A DNA stretch of 64,000 nucleotides from Betaproteobacteria bacterium UBA5216. Its GTDB lineage: Bacteria; Pseudomonadota; Gammaproteobacteria; Burkholderiales; SG8-41. Numbering within the stretch: the stretch's first letter is position 1; each line of letters starts with the position of its first letter. Below are positions 9,216 through 18,138 of the stretch, in pieces. The position numbers and the translations under genes are program-made. The notes under the pieces were generated by a model. It saw nothing but the letters and a program-made list of their open reading frames with translations. It made no database searches and was not told the origin of the DNA. The stretch is taken from assembly GCA_002412495.1 (NCBI GenBank), contig DHVE01000028.1:23648-87647 (forward strand), written 5' to 3'.

Positions 9216-10200
9216 GCGGCACGATGCCCGCATCCAGCATGATTTTTCGAAATCGCGGCACGTCGCGGCTCAATTGCGCCGCAAATTGCGCTGGCGTATT
9301 CACGATTAATTCACTGCCGCGATGCGACACAATCTCCTTGATCTCCGGCGCGTCGAACACGCGCACGATTTCGCGATGCAGTATACGCACGATGCGATCC
9401 GGCGTTTTCGCGGGCACGAACACACCGTGCCAGTTGCCCGAGGTTTCATAGCCGGCGATACCCTGCTCCGAAAACGTTTGCACATCGGGCATCAGCGGCG
9501 AACGTTTAGAACTGATGATGCCATACACCTTAAGCCGCCCGGATTTGTAGTGCGGCGCCACTACCGGCACGGATAACTGCACCAGTTCCACTTCCCCGGA
9601 AATCACCGCCACTTCCGCCGGCGCACTGCCTTTGTACGGCACATTGTTCAACACGATACCCATCGCCGCCTTAAAGACCTCGGTGCCTACCGCGCCGTTC
9701 GCGCCGGCGACGCCGACGTTGATTTTTCCCGGATTGGCCTTGGCGTAGGCAACCAGTTCCTTCATCGTTTTCGGCGCAAACCGGATATGCCCGACCAACG
9801 CCGAGCCATTGGAAATCAACTGAGACACTGCAACAAAGTCGCGGATCGGATCGTACGGCAGCTGTTTATACAGCCCGGTGTTGATCACATGCGTGCCGTT
9901 GTTGCCGATGCCGAGTGTCAATCCGTCGGGCGGCGCCTTGGCGACCAGCTCCGTGGCAATCACGCCGTTCACGCTTTGACGGTTATCGACGACGATGTTT
10001 TGTTTTAGATACTCGCCGAGTTTGGGTGCCAGCAACCGTGCCGCAAAATCGGAAGGCCCGCCGGCTGGCGAAGGCGCAATCAGCCGCACCGATCGAGACG
10101 GATAATCCTGCGCTGCCAGTGGGAATGCCGCCAACACACCGCTGCCGAATAGGCCGAACACGCAGACCGCGCGCGGCAGCGCACTCGGCGATATCATCAT
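9211..10200 (-). CDS. Bug/TctC-family periplasmic solute-binding protein (copy 3)
   Basis: A 329-residue binding protein with signal peptide ending LAAFPLAA before QDYPSRSVRL. Landmarks: APSPAGGPSDFAARLL in place of the usual PFxPGGxxD, PPDGLTLGIGNNGTH, and NVPYKGSAPAEVAVI. The region IGNNGTHVINTGLYKQLPYDP is nearly the same as in the Bug at 3819, making these the closest pair in the window. The gap to the upstream peroxidase stop is only 24 bp and consists almost wholly of one copy of the AT-rich motif. Confidence 0.9.
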   Translation of the reverse strand: MMISPSALPRAVCVFGLFGSGVLAAFPLAAQDYPSRSVRLIAPSPAGGPSDFAARLLAPKLGEYLKQNIVVDNRQSVNGVIATELVAKAPPDGLTLGIGNNGTHVINTGLYKQLPYDPIRDFVAVSQLISNGSALVGHIRFAPKTMKELVAYAKANPGKINVGVAGANGAVGTEVFKAAMGIVLNNVPYKGSAPAEVAVISGEVELVQLSVPVVAPHYKSGRLKVYGIISSKRSPLMPDVQTFSEQGIAGYETSGNWHGVFVPAKTPDRIVRILHREIVRVFDAPEIKEIVSHRGSELIVNTPAQFAAQLSRDVPRFRKIMLDAGIVPQ

Positions 10201-10217
10201 AAATACTTGTTTTTAAA
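10201..10217 (+). repeat. AT-rich motif copy (AAATACTTGTTTTTAAA)
   Basis: This fills the 24-bp gap between the di-haem peroxidase stop and the start of the Bug gene at 10200. It matches the consensus TATAAGYAWTTGTTTWTAAA seen elsewhere in the window. It sits where a promoter or operator of the Bug gene would lie. Confidence 0.6.
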
Positions 10218-10224
10218 CGACTAT

Positions 10225-11493
10225 TTATGGTGCGTAATGAGCATCCGCCGCCGACTTGGCACCCAGCAGGCACGGTGGGTGCGCGTACTCCTTGCCTCGC
10301 CAAGGCGGCGCGCGATCCATGTTCAGTGTTTGCAAAAAGGCCACCAGATCGGCGGATTCCTGCGCCGTCAGCTTCAACGGCTTCAACAGGCTTTCACCGT
10401 CGGCATGCAAGCGATCCACGTTCAGTTCGGAATAATGGCGTACCACGTCATTCAGCGACAACATTTCACCGCTGTGCATGTAAGGCCCGGTGTAACCCAC
10501 GTTGCGCAATGAAGGCACTTTGAATTCGCCGAAATTGCGATGCTCCGGTTTCACATGAGTGGTTTTGGTCGCGCTGGCTCGCGTGGCATCGTCGTTATAG
10601 GGGCCCAGGAGATTGAACTTGCTGGCGGTCAATTTTTTGATGCCGTCGTGGCGGCCTCCATCCACTTTTTTGCTATCGCCATCGATGAAGTGAGACACGC
10701 CAATATCGTGAAACTCGCCGTTGGTGAACATCGGCCCGGTGTGACAGGTACTGCAATTGCCCTTGCCGATAAAAATCTTCAGGCCGCGCCGTGCCTCGCG
10801 CGGATAAAGTGCCGCCGTGGCGCGATCCCCGCGCGCCAGCGCATCGCGAAAGGTGTCGAACGGCGTGAATTCCGTCACCAGCGTCTCCTGAAAAGCTGCC
10901 ATCACTTTGCCCACCCCCACCAGCACCGCCTCGTCGTCCTGCTTGGCGGGGCTGACACCGAAGGTTTTTTCGTAACGGCACGACAGATCCGCGTCGCGAC
11001 GCAGGTATTGCGCGACATGCGCCGCGTTCGACGCCAGTTCGCGCGGGTCGACAATCGGGCGCATGCTTTGCGCCCACAAGCTGTCCGCCGCGCCGTCCAG
11101 CGCAAACCAGCGGTGATGTCGCATGTTCATCAGGGTGGGCGTATTACGATCCACCATCGCCTGCCCCTTGTTGCGCTTAACGCCGTCGGTCCAGTTGTAT
11201 TCGGCGATGTGGCAGGTGCCGCACGACACGTTTTCCTTGACCGACAATTTCTCGTCAAAGAACAACCGCTCTCCCAGATCAACCGCGTGCGTATTTCCCG
11301 AAACACGATTGGTCACGTCCGGCGTCCACGACATCGGCCACGGCCCGTGGCTCAATATGCGGCTGATTTCCGCCTGGGTAAACTCGACAACGCGCGGCTC
11401 ATTGGCCTGCGTCACCCCTATCAGTGACGAGACGCATACCCCCGCCGTCAATACCCCGCCCCAAAGTACTTTCCACGCCCTCGATTTTTTCAT
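10225..11493 (-). CDS. Di-haem cytochrome c peroxidase/MauG-like protein
   Basis: A 422-residue periplasmic protein with signal peptide (LLWGG-type core, cleaved after GVTQA). Two c-type haem sites are visible: C-G-T-C-H in the first domain and C-S-T-C-H followed by GPMFTNGEFHDIG in the second, the arrangement of bacterial di-haem peroxidases and MauG relatives. VPSLRNVGYTGPYMHSGE and NDVVRHYSEL are further family signatures. It may reduce peroxide or oxidise a protein or organic substrate. Its ATG overlaps the stop of the YtkA-like gene by 4 bp (ATGA), so the two are translationally coupled and probably work together in the periplasm. Confidence 0.88.
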   Translation of the reverse strand: MKKSRAWKVLWGGVLTAGVCVSSLIGVTQANEPRVVEFTQAEISRILSHGPWPMSWTPDVTNRVSGNTHAVDLGERLFFDEKLSVKENVSCGTCHIAEYNWTDGVKRNKGQAMVDRNTPTLMNMRHHRWFALDGAADSLWAQSMRPIVDPRELASNAAHVAQYLRRDADLSCRYEKTFGVSPAKQDDEAVLVGVGKVMAAFQETLVTEFTPFDTFRDALARGDRATAALYPREARRGLKIFIGKGNCSTCHTGPMFTNGEFHDIGVSHFIDGDSKKVDGGRHDGIKKLTASKFNLLGPYNDDATRASATKTTHVKPEHRNFGEFKVPSLRNVGYTGPYMHSGEMLSLNDVVRHYSELNVDRLHADGESLLKPLKLTAQESADLVAFLQTLNMDRAPPWRGKEYAHPPCLLGAKSAADAHYAP

Positions 11494-11915
11494 TGCAGCA
11501 CCACACTGGTCGTTATGCGTTCCGTCGCGCCACTATTGCCACTCGCGCGTACCTCGAAAATATACTCCCATCGCCCGGGCATGTGAAACATCAAGCCCTC
11601 CGCGCGATACTGGCCGACGCCGCTGCGCGTCACCGTGGTCTTGTAATTCATGCCGTGCCGATGCTCGGGCATGTGCGCGTCTACCCGCACGCTGTCGGGC
11701 GCGGCGGCCCCCTCCTTCGTGCACAGCGCGAGCTCGACCGCGAAGTGCTGGCCGATGACGATTCTTTCCGGCTGTGTGCGAAAAGCGAGCGCGTATTGCT
11801 TCGCCTCCACGATTTGCGGCTTTTGGCCCGGCGTTTTCGACGCCGGTAACTCTGGCGTACAGGCCCAGGCAACCGGTGCGGCACAGCACAATATTGCAGA
11901 CAGCAGATATCTCAT
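11490..11915 (-). CDS. YtkA/FixH-like secreted protein
   Basis: A 141-residue exported protein with signal peptide ending CCAAPVAWA and a Cys right after it (A-C-T-P), so a lipoprotein-like site is possible but not canonical. The core motif HMPEHRHGMNY and the following FHMPGRWEYIFEV are typical of YtkA-like beta-sandwich domains, which may bind metal or small ligands. It sits in the middle of a three-gene unit with 4-bp overlaps on both sides, downstream of an exported amidohydrolase and upstream of a di-haem peroxidase. A structural or metal-delivery role for the peroxidase is inference. Confidence 0.72.
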   Translation of the reverse strand: MRYLLSAILCCAAPVAWACTPELPASKTPGQKPQIVEAKQYALAFRTQPERIVIGQHFAVELALCTKEGAAAPDSVRVDAHMPEHRHGMNYKTTVTRSGVGQYRAEGLMFHMPGRWEYIFEVRASGNSGATERITTSVVLQ

Positions 11916-12751
11916 GGTTTTAGCAGGTTCCCAAAAATGGCATCGCCGTTACGATACGCAATACGTTCCGCCACGTCTCGCGGCAGATCCGCCATCCAGC
12001 CGCGCGACCAGTTGGCGTGTTCCACCACATAATGCCAGCGCTCGGCGGTGTAGGTATCGGTGCCGACCATAAAACGGTCGGGAAACGCCATGAATGCCGC
12101 GCGCCAATCGGCATCCAATTTACCACCCGAGGCATGATCGTTACGAAACGCCAGATCACACCACAAATTCTTATGCTTGCGCAGCATTTCGCGCACCTTC
12201 TCGGGACGCTCGAAGCCGGAATGCGCCCATAGCACGCGCGCGTCCGGATCCTGCTTGAAAATGCGCTCCACCGCGTCGATGTCGGAATGCGCATGCAAAA
12301 ACAGCTTGTGCTGCTTCGCGAGTTGCACCGCCAGCCGCGCCACCGGCGCGTCCGCGTCCGCGCCATACACATGAAATTCGCCTATCGCGACATAGCGGTA
12401 TTTTTTCAACCGCTCCTGTAAATACGCGGCCACGCCCTCATCCTTGAACCACGTGCCGATGTCGGCCCGTGTGCGATACGTGCGCAGCGACGGCAAAATC
12501 AGATCGGGCGCTTCCGCGTATAACTTTTGATTGCCGTCGTCGTTGGAACTCGACACCAGCGCGCGTTTCACGCCCGCCTTGCGCAGCAGCGCGATGGCCT
12601 CTTTCGGCGGCATGCGTTCCCACGCGTCCTGACTGTAATGCACGTGCGCATCAAAAATCGGCAGCTCATCGGCCGCCCACGCCACGGGCATGGCCGCCAC
12701 CCACGCGCCCAATAACCAACCAAAGCACTGGTCAATTTTCTTCATGCGCAA
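11912..12751 (-). CDS. Exported amidohydrolase-family metal-dependent hydrolase
   Basis: A 279-residue protein with a signal peptide (core LLGAWVAAMPVAWA). The mature part begins DELPIFDAHVHYSQD, giving the D-x-H-x-H metal site, followed by FLHAHSD, LWAHSGFE and FMVGTDTYT, the remaining TIM-barrel metal/catalytic strands. Export of an amidohydrolase is uncommon. It is the first gene of the overlapping trio with YtkA-like and di-haem peroxidase genes, so all three should act in the periplasm. ATG 12745 (MKKID) is an alternative start. Confidence 0.78.
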   Translation of the reverse strand: MRMKKIDQCFGWLLGAWVAAMPVAWAADELPIFDAHVHYSQDAWERMPPKEAIALLRKAGVKRALVSSSNDDGNQKLYAEAPDLILPSLRTYRTRADIGTWFKDEGVAAYLQERLKKYRYVAIGEFHVYGADADAPVARLAVQLAKQHKLFLHAHSDIDAVERIFKQDPDARVLWAHSGFERPEKVREMLRKHKNLWCDLAFRNDHASGGKLDADWRAAFMAFPDRFMVGTDTYTAERWHYVVEHANWSRGWMADLPRDVAERIAYRNGDAIFGNLLKP

Positions 12752-12802
12752 AGTTTATCAGGTTCAATACCCGGCCACCTATTCCGCGATACGAAATAAA
12801 TT

Positions 12803-12822
12803 TATAAGCAATTGTTTTTATT
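12803..12822 (+). repeat. AT-rich motif copy in a divergent intergenic region
   Basis: TATAAGCAATTGTTTTTATT matches the window-wide AT-rich motif. It lies between the exported amidohydrolase (minus, start 12751) and the NIPSNAP gene (plus), where promoters are expected. Confidence 0.6.
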
Positions 12823-12914
12823 GCCATTTTTTAAAACCTCAAAATTTCACTGCGCGCGCGCTGTTTGATACACTCAAGTGGTAGTGACGCCCTGTTGCAT
12901 CCGCTTTACTCAAA

Positions 12915-12945
12915 CCTCAGTCCTCAATCCTCAATCCTCAATCCT
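12915..12945. repeat. Tandem TCCTCAA heptamers
   Basis: Three perfect TCCTCAA units, then a TCCTGAA variant, sit just before the ribosome site of the NIPSNAP gene. On the minus strand they read as TTGAGGA units, resembling the TGAGG heptamers elsewhere in the window. Confidence 0.55.
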
Positions 12946-12960
12946 GAAAAGGGACTCGCC

Positions 12961-13599
12961 ATGATTTACGAAGTCAGAACCTATACCGTCAAGCCGCGCT
13001 CCATGCCCGAAGTCGAAAAACGCTTCGGTGAAAAATACGAGCAGCGCAAAAAATATTCCGAACTCGCCGCGTTCTGGAAAACCGAAGTCGGCCCGCTCAA
13101 CCAGTTCATGCATGTGTGGGGCTACAAAGACCTCGCCGAGCGCGCCACCATCCGCGCCGCCGCTGTCAAGGATGGCGCATGGCCGCCACCCATTTCTGAA
13201 TTTCTGGTCAGCCAACAATCCGAAATCATGATGCAAACCCCCTTCTCACCCGAACTGAAGCCCAGCAACAACGGCCCGTGGTTCGAGTGGCGTCAGTACA
13301 CCCACGCCGCCGGCCAACTGCCGGTGATGATGAAAAACTGGGAAGTCGCGCTGGAAACACGCCTGAAATTCGGCCCCATCACCGCACTGTGGTATACCGA
13401 TCTTGGCGGCCTGAACAAGTGGATCCACGTGTGGCCATACAAATCGCTCGACCAGCGCAATGAAGTGCGCGATCAGGCCCACAAGACCGGCGCATGGCCC
13501 CCGTCGGCACGCGCCAAGACCGACGGTCGTCCGATTGAAAATCTGGTGGCACAGGAGAACAAATTCATGACGGCCGCGAGCTTTTCGCCGATCAAGTAA
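12961..13599 (+). CDS. NIPSNAP-family protein with two repeats
   Basis: A 212-residue cytoplasmic protein; the ATG at 12961 follows AAAAGGGAC, and the longer open frame upstream is repeat sequence. MIYEVRTYTVKPRSMPEVEKRF begins the first NIPSNAP (dimeric alpha/beta barrel) domain and WFEWRQYTHAAGQLPVMMKNWE the second. Each contains the paired L-x-x-F/W-x-H-V-W-x-Y-K motif (NQFMHVWGYKDL, NKWIHVWPYKSL). The biochemical role of bacterial NIPSNAP proteins is unclear; they often sit with catabolic genes. It ends at a strong terminator. Confidence 0.88.
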   Translation: MIYEVRTYTVKPRSMPEVEKRFGEKYEQRKKYSELAAFWKTEVGPLNQFMHVWGYKDLAERATIRAAAVKDGAWPPPISEFLVSQQSEIMMQTPFSPELKPSNNGPWFEWRQYTHAAGQLPVMMKNWEVALETRLKFGPITALWYTDLGGLNKWIHVWPYKSLDQRNEVRDQAHKTGAWPPSARAKTDGRPIENLVAQENKFMTAASFSPIK

Positions 13600-13615
13600 G
13601 TTTTTTCAGTGCTAG

Positions 13616-13645
13616 AAAAAAGGGGAGCCACGCTCCCCTTTTTTT
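13616..13645. terminator. Rho-independent bidirectional terminator
   Basis: GGGGAGC (13622-13628), loop CAC and GCTCCCC (13632-13638) form a 7-bp stem flanked by an A-run before and a seven-T run after. This suits termination of both the NIPSNAP gene and the convergent flavoprotein gene. Confidence 0.92.
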
Positions 13646-13666
13646 ACGTACTGATGTTCGCGATGG

Positions 13667-14770
13667 TTACCACTTGCCCATCGTTTTGCCCGGGGGCCAG
13701 TATTTGGGGGCGCCCCGTTCGTACTGCGGCGGATAAAATGCCTCGGCTCCCAGCGTCACAGCCGCGTGCTGAGGCCAGCGCGGATTAAACAGCAGCGCGC
13801 GCGCAAGCGAAATGAAATCCGCCTTGCCCGCCGCCAGAATATCCTCGGCCTGCTGCGCATCGGTAATCAAACCAACCGCGCCCGTGGTGATCCCGGTTTC
13901 ATTTTTCACACGCTGCGCGAACGGCACTTGATAGCCCGGGCCGATCGGCACCTTGGCATCGAGCACCACACCGCCGCCCGACACCGTGACGTAAGCCGCA
14001 CCGGCCTTTTTAAGTTCGCCCGCGTAAACCACGGCGTCGTCGGGCATCCAACCCCCTTCGGCGAAATCGGCACCGGAGATTTTCGCACCGATGAATTTAT
14101 CCGCCGGCCACGCCGCGCGCATCGCGCGAAACACCTCCAGCGGCCAGCGCATGCGGTTTTCAATACTGCCGCCGTATTCATCGGTGCGTTTGTTGGCGAG
14201 CGGTGACAGAAACTCCGAGAACAAATAACCATGCGTTGAATGCATCTCCACGAAATCCAGCCCGATGCGCGCGGCGCGTTTCACCGCCGACACCGCCGCC
14301 TGCTTGAGACGCGCCATCTCCTGCACGGTGAGCGCGTGCGGCTCAGGCCAGCCCGCGGCCAGCGCCACGGCGGACGGCGCCTCGGTGGTCCACGCACCAT
14401 CGTTGGGTTTTAATGCGCCGCTCCCGCTCCACGGCCGGTACGCGGAAGCCTTACGGCCCGCGTGTCCCAATTGAATACCGAGCACAATGGGCGACACGCT
14501 GCGCACGAATTTCACCGCGCGCGCCAGCGCCTCTTCATTGGCATCGCTATACAGGCCCACGCACTGCGGCGTGATGCGCCCTTCGGGCACGATGCCCGTC
14601 GCCTCGATCACCAGCATCGACGCACCCGACAACGCCATATTGCCCAAGTGCATCAAGTGCCAATCGGTCATCGAACCATCGACTGCGCTGTACTGGCACA
14701 TGGGCGCGACGGTAATACGGTTGGGTAACGTGTGCTTGCCTATTTGCAGCGGGGAAAACAGTTTGCTCAT
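13667..14770 (-). CDS. Old Yellow Enzyme-family NADH:flavin oxidoreductase (YqjM type)
   Basis: A 367-residue FMN enzyme that reduces activated C=C bonds. SPLQIGKHTLPNRITVAPMCQYSA contains the Cys (residue 25) that tunes the flavin in the thermophilic-like YqjM class. Further signatures are QLGHAGRKAS (substrate His), DFVEMHSTHGYLFSEFLSP and RTDEYGGSIENR. The C-terminal FMN-phosphate region (ADFISLARALLFNPRWP) is complete and the length is normal. Its start lies 45 bp downstream of the stop of a DASS transporter on the same strand, so uptake and reduction of an unsaturated acid is a reasonable but unproven link. Confidence 0.93.
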   Translation of the reverse strand: MSKLFSPLQIGKHTLPNRITVAPMCQYSAVDGSMTDWHLMHLGNMALSGASMLVIEATGIVPEGRITPQCVGLYSDANEEALARAVKFVRSVSPIVLGIQLGHAGRKASAYRPWSGSGALKPNDGAWTTEAPSAVALAAGWPEPHALTVQEMARLKQAAVSAVKRAARIGLDFVEMHSTHGYLFSEFLSPLANKRTDEYGGSIENRMRWPLEVFRAMRAAWPADKFIGAKISGADFAEGGWMPDDAVVYAGELKKAGAAYVTVSGGGVVLDAKVPIGPGYQVPFAQRVKNETGITTGAVGLITDAQQAEDILAAGKADFISLARALLFNPRWPQHAAVTLGAEAFYPPQYERGAPKYWPPGKTMGKW

Positions 14771-14815
14771 GATCTACCTTGTCGAAGTCAAAAAAAGGGT
14801 CGCGGGGTTCGAAGT

Positions 14816-16189
14816 CTATCGAAAATATCCCAACCAGCGCCACCACAGAAAATCCAGCGGCATCAACACAAAAATACATACCGCCGCGAGCGGCAGCGTG
14901 AGCCGGAGTATTTGCCGCAACGTCACGCCCGCCACCTGCATGCCGACCATCACCGGCGGCGCCTGATAGGGCAGGATCATCAGTGAAAATCCAATTACCA
15001 TGGTCATCAGCGCGGCTTCAATGCGCCAGCCGGTGGCCTGTGCGAGTTGCCCCGCGAGCGGTGCGAGTAGCGCAGGCTGCGATGGGTTGGTGGTGAACAG
15101 GCCCGTCACCGTTGCCATCGTGGTCAGTTTGACGAAATTCATGAAATCGTTGCCGGCCTCGATATGCAGTGCCGCCAGCATCGCACCACCCAGCACCTTG
15201 CCGAGTCCGCTGTCCTGCAGCACAGCGCCGAAACCGAGCACGGCGCCCACGTAATAAAACGACCCCAGCTTGATGCGTTCCGGAAACATCGCGTGCGGGA
15301 TCGCACCCACGCGCGGCATCAGGGTGATGATGGCCGCACCCAGCGCGATCCATCCCGGCCGGATGCCGTGCAGAAAATCCGTCGCCCACAACGCCAGTGC
15401 GCCGGCGAGTATCACCGACAACCGGCGTTCTTCGGGCGACATGGGCGCCAGCGATTGTTCGGCGTCCGGCGTGCGCGTGCGTGCCGGAAACAACCAGCAT
15501 ACCAGCGCGACTATGATCGCCGCCTTGACGCATCCCAGGATCGGGAAATGCAGCAACAAATAATCGGCGTAAATAATCGGCTTGTTGTAGAGCGTTTCCG
15601 CGGCGCCCGCCAGCACCAGATTCGGCGCATTCGCTGGCAGCACCGTCACGCCGCACTGAAAGCTGACGATAATCCCAATCAGCGCCAAGCCGGTATGACC
15701 CGGTGTGCCCGCCGGCAATCCTGCACGCTGTGCCATGGCCGCGAAGATCGGCAACAGCAGCAATACGCGGCTCACCGTCGCCGGCATTACAAACGCCAAC
15801 AACAAGGCGATCAGCGCGGCGGCAGACACGAGGCCTGCGTACGACAGCGCGAAGCGCCCGAACAAGGCACGCGCCATGCGCACACCGAGCCCCGTGGCGC
15901 CCACCGCCTCGGCCAGCACCAACCCGCCCAACACCATCCACAGGGTCCCCGACGCAAAACCCGAAAACACCACGCCGGACGGCGCAATGGCCAGCAACAT
16001 GCACAAACACAAAAACATCAACCCCGTGAGGTGTTCTGGAATCACCGCCGTCGCCCACAAGCCGATGGTGAGCAGCAAAACGGCCGCCGCGTGCATGATT
16101 TGCGGCGGCGCACCGGCGGGCGGCGGCACAAAGAAAATGACCGTCGCGGCTACGGTCAGCGCGGCGGCTATGAGATGTTGTGGTTTCAA
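14816..16189 (-). CDS. DASS/SLC13-family sodium:dicarboxylate or sulfate symporter
   Basis: A 457-residue inner-membrane protein with about 11-12 hydrophobic segments. The two symmetry-related family signatures are recognisable: VTVLPANAPNLVLAGAAE in the first half and LFTTNPSQPALLAPLAG in the second, which in SLC13 proteins bind sodium and the carboxylate. It imports di- or tricarboxylates, or sulfate, with sodium. It precedes the OYE gene in the same direction. The substrate is not readable. Confidence 0.87.
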   Translation of the reverse strand: MKPQHLIAAALTVAATVIFFVPPPAGAPPQIMHAAAVLLLTIGLWATAVIPEHLTGLMFLCLCMLLAIAPSGVVFSGFASGTLWMVLGGLVLAEAVGATGLGVRMARALFGRFALSYAGLVSAAALIALLLAFVMPATVSRVLLLLPIFAAMAQRAGLPAGTPGHTGLALIGIIVSFQCGVTVLPANAPNLVLAGAAETLYNKPIIYADYLLLHFPILGCVKAAIIVALVCWLFPARTRTPDAEQSLAPMSPEERRLSVILAGALALWATDFLHGIRPGWIALGAAIITLMPRVGAIPHAMFPERIKLGSFYYVGAVLGFGAVLQDSGLGKVLGGAMLAALHIEAGNDFMNFVKLTTMATVTGLFTTNPSQPALLAPLAGQLAQATGWRIEAALMTMVIGFSLMILPYQAPPVMVGMQVAGVTLRQILRLTLPLAAVCIFVLMPLDFLWWRWLGYFR

Positions 16190-16202
16190 CTTGTTTAAAT
16201 CG

Positions 16203-16294
16203 CGTGAGGGGTGAAGCGCACGACGTGAGGCCCACGGCCAAACCTGTTTGGCAGGATGTGAAACTACGCCTCACCCCTCACACTTCACCCTCTA
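16203..16294. repeat. TGAGG-type degenerate heptamer cluster
   Basis: The gap between the dehydratase stop and the DASS start holds CGTGAGGGGTGAAGCG and CGACGTGAGGCC on the plus strand, and GAGGGTGAAGTGTGAGGGG on the minus strand, giving an inverted arrangement of the same repeat family. Confidence 0.45.
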
Positions 16295-18025
16295 GTGAAT
16301 TTCCGGATCCACCGTCGCTTCGGTCTGATGCAGAAAATCAAAGTCACAGCCTTTGTCCGCCTGCGTCACGTGCTGCGAGAACAAAGCACCGTAGCCGCGG
16401 CCGAATTTCCGGGGCTGCTGCTTCCATTCAGCACGGCGGCGCGCGAGTTCGGCATCGCTTACTTTTAATTCCAGTTTGCGCGCCTCAACATCCAGCTCGA
16501 TCAGATCACCCTCGCGCACCAGCGCGAGCGGCCCGCCCACGTACGACTCGGGCGATACATGCAGCACGCAGGTGCCGTACGAGGTGCCACTCATGCGCGC
16601 GTCCGAAATGCGCACCATGTCGCGCACACCTTTTTTCAGCAGCTTTTTCGGGATCGGCAACTGCCCCCACTCCGGCATGCCAGGGCCGCCGAGCGGACCG
16701 CCGTTTTGCAGAACCAGCACCGAGTTTTCGTCGATTTTTAAATCGTCGCTGTCAATGCGCGCGTTCATCTCGTTGTAATCCTTGAACACCACCGCCGGGC
16801 CCGTGTGTTTGTGCAAATGCGCCTCGGCGGCGGTCGGCTTGATCACCGCGCCGTTGGGCGCGAGATTGCCGCGAAGCACCGCCAGTCCGCCGGTCGCCGA
16901 CACCGGATTGCTGCGCGGCCGGATCACATCCGCGTTGTACGTTTTCGCGCCTGCGATATTTTCGCCGAGTGTTTTACCATTGACGGTTTGGCAACCGAGA
17001 TTAAGCAGATCGCCCAGTTCATTGAGCATGGCGCGCAGGCCGCCCGCGTAGTAAAAATCTTCCATCAGATATTTGTCGCCCGCCGGACGGATATTCGCCA
17101 GCACCGGCACGCGGCGGGCAAGCTCGTCAAAACGCTCCAGCTTTAAATCGATACCAGCGCGCCCTGCCATTGCAAGCATGTGGATCAGCGCGTTGGTTGA
17201 CCCCGACAGCGCGTGCGTGGCGATGATAGCGTTGTCAAACGATTTAGCCGTCAGAAAATCCGACGGCTTCCAATCGTCCCACACCATATCGACGATGCGT
17301 TTGCCACTGGCGGTGGCCATGCGCGGATGATTGGCGTCCGCCGCCGGTATCGACGCCGCACCCGGCAAGGTCAGGCCCAGCGTTTCGGCGATCGACGTCA
17401 TCGTCGAAGCCGTGCCCATCACCATGCAGTGCCCGTACGAACGTGCGATGCCTTCTTCGACTTCCTGCCAGTCGCGCTCGGTGATGTTGCCTGCGCGCAG
17501 TTCGGCCCAATACTTCCATGAATCCGTGCCCGAACCGAGATGCTCGCCATGCCAGTTGCCGCGCAGCATCGGCCCCGCCGGCATGTAAATCGTCGGCAGA
17601 TTCATCGACAGCGCACCCATGATGAGCGCCGGCGTGGTTTTGTCGCAGCCGCCCATCAGCACGCAGCCATCCACCGGGTACGAGCGCAGCAATTCTTCGC
17701 ACTCCATCGCCAGCATGTTGCGGTACATCATGGTCGAAGGCTTTTGAAACGGCTCGGCCAGCGTAATCGCCGGCATTTCCAGCGGGAACCCGCCCGCCTG
17801 CCACACACCGCGTTTAACTTCTTCCGCACGCGTGCGAAAGTGCGCGTGACACGGATTAATGTCGCTCCAGGTGTTGATGATGCCAATCACCGGCTTGCCG
17901 GCAAAATCCTCGCGCGAATAACCCATTTGCAGCGTGCGCGAACGGTGGCCGAACGAACGCAAATCCTTTACGCCAAACCATTTGTACGAACGCAGTTGCT
18001 CCGCGCTTTTTTTGCGCTGTGTCAT
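16292..18025 (-). CDS. IlvD/Edd-family sugar-acid dehydratase (L-arabinonate-dehydratase-like)
   Basis: A 577-residue dehydratase. Three Cys at positions 59 (INPCHAHF), 127 (GGCDKTTPAL) and 200 (SYGHCMVMG) match the [2Fe-2S] ligands of this family, and SDARMSGTSYG holds the catalytic Ser. The start RSYKWFGVKDLRSFGHRSR resembles the sugar-acid branch (arabinonate, xylonate and similar) more than the IlvD of branched-chain amino-acid synthesis. It removes water from a 2,3-dihydroxy acid to give a 2-keto-3-deoxy acid. No sugar dehydrogenase or transporter is adjacent. Confidence 0.88.
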   Translation of the reverse strand: MTQRKKSAEQLRSYKWFGVKDLRSFGHRSRTLQMGYSREDFAGKPVIGIINTWSDINPCHAHFRTRAEEVKRGVWQAGGFPLEMPAITLAEPFQKPSTMMYRNMLAMECEELLRSYPVDGCVLMGGCDKTTPALIMGALSMNLPTIYMPAGPMLRGNWHGEHLGSGTDSWKYWAELRAGNITERDWQEVEEGIARSYGHCMVMGTASTMTSIAETLGLTLPGAASIPAADANHPRMATASGKRIVDMVWDDWKPSDFLTAKSFDNAIIATHALSGSTNALIHMLAMAGRAGIDLKLERFDELARRVPVLANIRPAGDKYLMEDFYYAGGLRAMLNELGDLLNLGCQTVNGKTLGENIAGAKTYNADVIRPRSNPVSATGGLAVLRGNLAPNGAVIKPTAAEAHLHKHTGPAVVFKDYNEMNARIDSDDLKIDENSVLVLQNGGPLGGPGMPEWGQLPIPKKLLKKGVRDMVRISDARMSGTSYGTCVLHVSPESYVGGPLALVREGDLIELDVEARKLELKVSDAELARRRAEWKQQPRKFGRGYGALFSQHVTQADKGCDFDFLHQTEATVDPEIH

Positions 18026-18138
18026 GAAAATTCCTTTCGTTGCTTTCGCTTGAATCGGCGCCCATTCATTGTGGGAGCCACAAGCGGTTAAATCGCGATG
18101 GGTTCACTCGTTATTATGCAGCAGTAGCCGTTGTTCGA

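Noticed and set aside
12915..12945. Heptamer array as a possible CRISPR
   Set aside because: Units are 7 bp and contiguous, without spacers or cas genes.
15018..16274. A 418-codon minus-strand frame overlapping the DASS transporter
   Set aside because: It is a +1 frame shadow of the transporter, which has the membrane segments and family signatures.
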